Origin: Nostoc sp. 106C
GTDB taxonomy: Bacteria; Cyanobacteriota; Cyanobacteriia; Cyanobacteriales; Nostocaceae
Assembly: GCF_002154725.1 (NCBI RefSeq)
Contig: NZ_MTAW01000163.1
Span: 1-35,956, forward strand
Length of the DNA stretch: 35,956 nucleotides
Reading direction: 5' to 3'
Shown: one piece after another, positions 33,615 to 35,956 of the stretch
Position numbering within the stretch: position 1 is the first letter of the stretch
Layout of the letters: each line of letters starts with the position of its first letter
The notes under the pieces: generated by a model
What the model was told of the DNA's origin: nothing
The model's input: the letters and a program-made list of their open reading frames with translations, nothing else
Database searches by the model: none
Position numbers and translations under genes: made by a program

Positions 33615-35816
33615 ATGGATTTATTTGACCAGCATTTAAAGCAAATCACAGAAACGGAAGCACCGCTGGCTGCGCGGATGCGTCCGCGAACAATTGATGA
33701 ATTCATTGGGCAAGATCATATTCTCGGACAAGGAAGGCTGCTGCGGCGTGCTATCAGTTTAGATCAATTATCCTCGTTGATTTTCTTTGGACCACCAGGG
33801 ACAGGCAAAACTACCCTAGCGCGTGTGATTGCAAACACCACCCGTGCTAATTTTATTGCGATTAATGCTGTGCTTTCTGGGGTCAAAGAGATTCGGGGAG
33901 CGATCGACCAAGCTCAAGAACGGCGAAAGTTTCACAATCAAAGAACGATTTTGTTTGTTGATGAAGTCCACCGTTTTAATAAGTCTCAACAAGATGCACT
34001 GCTGCCGTGGGTGGAAAATGGTACGGTAATTTTAATTGGCGCGACCACAGAAAATCCTTACTTTGAAGTTAACAAAGCTTTAGTCAGCCGATCGCGGATT
34101 TTTCAACTCAAGCCTCTAAACGATGAAGATTTATACGCTATAGTCCAGCAAGCCCTAACTGATTCAGAACGCGGTTACGGTAAAAAGCAAGTGCAAATTG
34201 TACCAGAGGCTTTAGCACATCTTGTGAATGTTGCTAACGGTGATGCTCGTTCACTGCTGAATGCTTTGGAATTAGCTGTAGAAACAACGCCACCTGATAG
34301 CACAGGTGTAATTCACGTTTCCCTAGCAGTCGCCGAAGAATCAATTCAGCAGCGTGCTGTTTTATACGATAAAGAAGGAGATGCCCATTTTGATACTATC
34401 AGCGCTTTCATCAAAAGCATCCGCGGTTCCGACCCAGATGCAGCGCTGTATTGGCTAGCAAAAATGGTCTATGCAGGCGAAGACCCACGTTTTATTTTAC
34501 GCCGCTTATTAATATTAGCCAGTGAAGATGTAGGGCTAGCTGACCCCCAAGCCGTTGTAGTTATTAATGGTTGTGCAGAGGCATTTGACCGTGTAGGTAT
34601 GCCAGAAGGACGTTATCACCTAGCACAAGCAACGTTGTATTTGGCAAATGCACCAAAGTCAAACAGTATCATGGGTTTTTTCGATGCTTTAGCTGCGGTT
34701 GAGCACGAAAGGGAAGCAGAAGTTCCCACACATCTTAAGGATGGTAGCCGTGACAAAAAAGGGTTTGGGCATGGAGCCGGTTATCTTTATCCTCATGCCT
34801 ACCGCGATCATTGGGTAGCACAACAATACTTACCTGTGAGTTTGCAAGGACAAGTTTTTTACCAACCATCCGACCAAGGTTACGAACAGCAGATTGCTAC
34901 GCGGGTGGCGCGTCGCCGTGAGGCGCAGCTAGCCGCCTTAATAGAAGGTGTAGGTGTCGCACCACTAGAAATCCTCACCTATGGCAATACAGACCGCAAC
35001 TCAGAGAGGTGGTTGCAGCGCACACTTTCGCAAGTAGGAGAACAGTTAGGAGTAGTACGCGATCGCATTTTTAATATCGCTCAAGTACAGCGTCATCATC
35101 TAATTTTAGATATCAATGCTGGCAGTGGTTTACTTACCTGGGAAGCAATACGTCACGCCCCAGAAGGTGGAGTTTATGCTTGTGTGCAGAATAGTTCTGA
35201 TGCTAATGCCTTAGCCGAACAAGCCGCAGCACTACCAGAATTAATACGTCCTCTAATTTTGCAGACTACATTAACTGAGTTAGCAGCAAAAACCACCGAT
35301 ATCCGATTTGACCGCATCATTGGACGTAATGCCTTACGTTCTGAACCTGATAAAGTAGCTAGCACAAAAATCTTGGCTCAATTATTGCAACCACAGGGAG
35401 TAATTGTACTAGCCGAGACAGTGCCGCGTCATACACAAAGGTTTTATCGGTTACTAGAGTCAAAAAAACTAGATTTGGATTTGTATGAAAAGTTAGTGAC
35501 TGCTGAAGAAGCTATTTACGCCGAGCCAACAGACCCGATGCTCAATTGGGATGCTGAGGATTTGCGCAAAGCTTTTGAAGCTGCTTCTTTGGTAGTGCAA
35601 GTGATGCTTGAACATAGTTCAACACAGATGCACATCACCCAAGCTTTTATCAATCGCTTATTTGCAGCTAATACAACTCACCCCAGTTATGCAGATCGTC
35701 TGGCTCGGAACCTGACAGCCAAGGAAATACAAGCTGTACAACAAGTTTTTACTCAGTATTTGCTTAATCAAATAGTTACTTGGAACAGTACTATTGCCTT
35801 TGTACAGGCTGGGTAG
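33615..35816 (+). CDS. rarA: RarA/MgsA replication-recombination AAA+ ATPase fused to a methyltransferase-like domain
   Basis: A 733-residue fusion. Residues 1 to about 445 are a full RarA (MgsA/WRNIP1) ATPase: [15 protein letters not shown], Walker A GPPGTGKT (59-66), Walker [11 protein letters not shown] (112-121), the [11 protein letters not shown] sensor region, and the C-terminal tetramer domain with [12 protein letters not shown] and the [13 protein letters not shown] motif. RarA acts at stalled replication forks with SSB. Residues about 470-733 form a Rossmann methyltransferase-like domain with motif I LDINAGSG near 495-502. An active SAM site is uncertain because later motifs are weak. 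From memory, the fusion occurs in other cyanobacteria. ATG at 33615. Confidence 0.93.
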   Translation: MDLFDQHLKQITETEAPLAARMRPRTIDEFIGQDHILGQGRLLRRAISLDQLSSLIFFGPPGTGKTTLARVIANTTRANFIAINAVLSGVKEIRGAIDQAQERRKFHNQRTILFVDEVHRFNKSQQDALLPWVENGTVILIGATTENPYFEVNKALVSRSRIFQLKPLNDEDLYAIVQQALTDSERGYGKKQVQIVPEALAHLVNVANGDARSLLNALELAVETTPPDSTGVIHVSLAVAEESIQQRAVLYDKEGDAHFDTISAFIKSIRGSDPDAALYWLAKMVYAGEDPRFILRRLLILASEDVGLADPQAVVVINGCAEAFDRVGMPEGRYHLAQATLYLANAPKSNSIMGFFDALAAVEHEREAEVPTHLKDGSRDKKGFGHGAGYLYPHAYRDHWVAQQYLPVSLQGQVFYQPSDQGYEQQIATRVARRREAQLAALIEGVGVAPLEILTYGNTDRNSERWLQRTLSQVGEQLGVVRDRIFNIAQVQRHHLILDINAGSGLLTWEAIRHAPEGGVYACVQNSSDANALAEQAAALPELIRPLILQTTLTELAAKTTDIRFDRIIGRNALRSEPDKVASTKILAQLLQPQGVIVLAETVPRHTQRFYRLLESKKLDLDLYEKLVTAEEAIYAEPTDPMLNWDAEDLRKAFEAASLVVQVMLEHSSTQMHITQAFINRLFAANTTHPSYADRLARNLTAKEIQAVQQVFTQYLLNQIVTWNSTIAFVQAG

Positions 35817-35890
35817 ACAATTTGGGATTATATTTCAATACGGTTCAGTTAAGGTGATCAGAGTTCTCATCTGTCGGACAAAAACCAAGA

Positions 35891-35942
35891 TTTGGGGGAG
35901 AATCCCCCAAACCCCCGATTGGGGGACGGTTGCGTCCCCCAA
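35891..35942. repeat. Two G/C-run hairpins in a dispersed repeat at the window end
   Basis: TTTGGGGGA/TCCCCCAAA (35891-35911, loop GAA) and TTGGGGGACG/CGTCCCCCAA (35919-35942, loop GTTG) are perfect stems 75-126 bp after rarA. They look like a dispersed Nostoc-type repeat, may terminate rarA, and probably continue past the window edge. Confidence 0.7.
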
Positions 35943-35956
35943 GCCCCCGCCAAAAT

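Overview
The window looks like chromosome of a filamentous, heterocyst-type (Nostocales-like) cyanobacterium. The evidence is: many GCGATCGC (HIP1) octamers; 7-bp tandem repeats (STRRs) in intergenic gaps; cyanobacteria-typical families (DUF1822, DUF928, CHASE2-CHAT, TPR-CHAT); and a gene trio resembling hormogonium polysaccharide (hps) genes. No rRNA, tRNA or CRISPR array was seen. All family calls are from reading the translations, with no database search.

Layout. 0-1.1 kb: a DUF1778/GNAT toxin-antitoxin pair behind two palindromes. 1.3-2.5 kb: a small membrane protein, a long palindrome and a small TPR protein. 2.6-10.2 kb: a divergent two-partner secretion pair, a TpsB (ShlB/FhaC) transporter and an 1810-residue protein that joins a family 2 glycosyltransferase, a TPS haemagglutination domain, a long adhesin-like region, a Thr-Pro repeat and a C-terminal CHAT caspase-like protease. 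10.3-11.7 kb: a graspetide-type operon (ATP-grasp ligase and an overlapping precursor). 12.1-13.3 kb: a putative eCIS-associated effector with a Cys-His-Asp transglutaminase-like triad. 13.3-15.8 kb: an internally deleted IS200/IS605-type tnpB, an unknown gene, a MITE and a decayed serine hydrolase. 15.9-23.5 kb: TPR-CHAT protein, DUF1822 protein, CHAT-CHASE2 membrane protein and DUF928 protein. 23.8-26.4 kb: acetyltransferase and two glycosyltransferases (hpsU/O/N-like). 26.6-35.8 kb: mostly housekeeping genes (cobU, HhoA/HtrA-like protease, zinc alcohol dehydrogenase, mmsA, rarA fused to a methyltransferase-like domain) and two conserved unknowns.

The most interesting unit is 2.6-23.5 kb. 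It has three separate CHAT proteases with intact His/Cys dyads: one built into a TPS-secreted adhesin, one on exported TPRs and one fused to a CHASE2 sensor. They sit with a TpsB porin and two exported or unknown cyanobacterial families (DUF928, DUF1822). I infer a cell-envelope proteolysis or signalling system. The graspetide operon, eCIS effector, IS remnant and pseudogene at 10.3-15.8 kb look like accessory cargo inserted into it.
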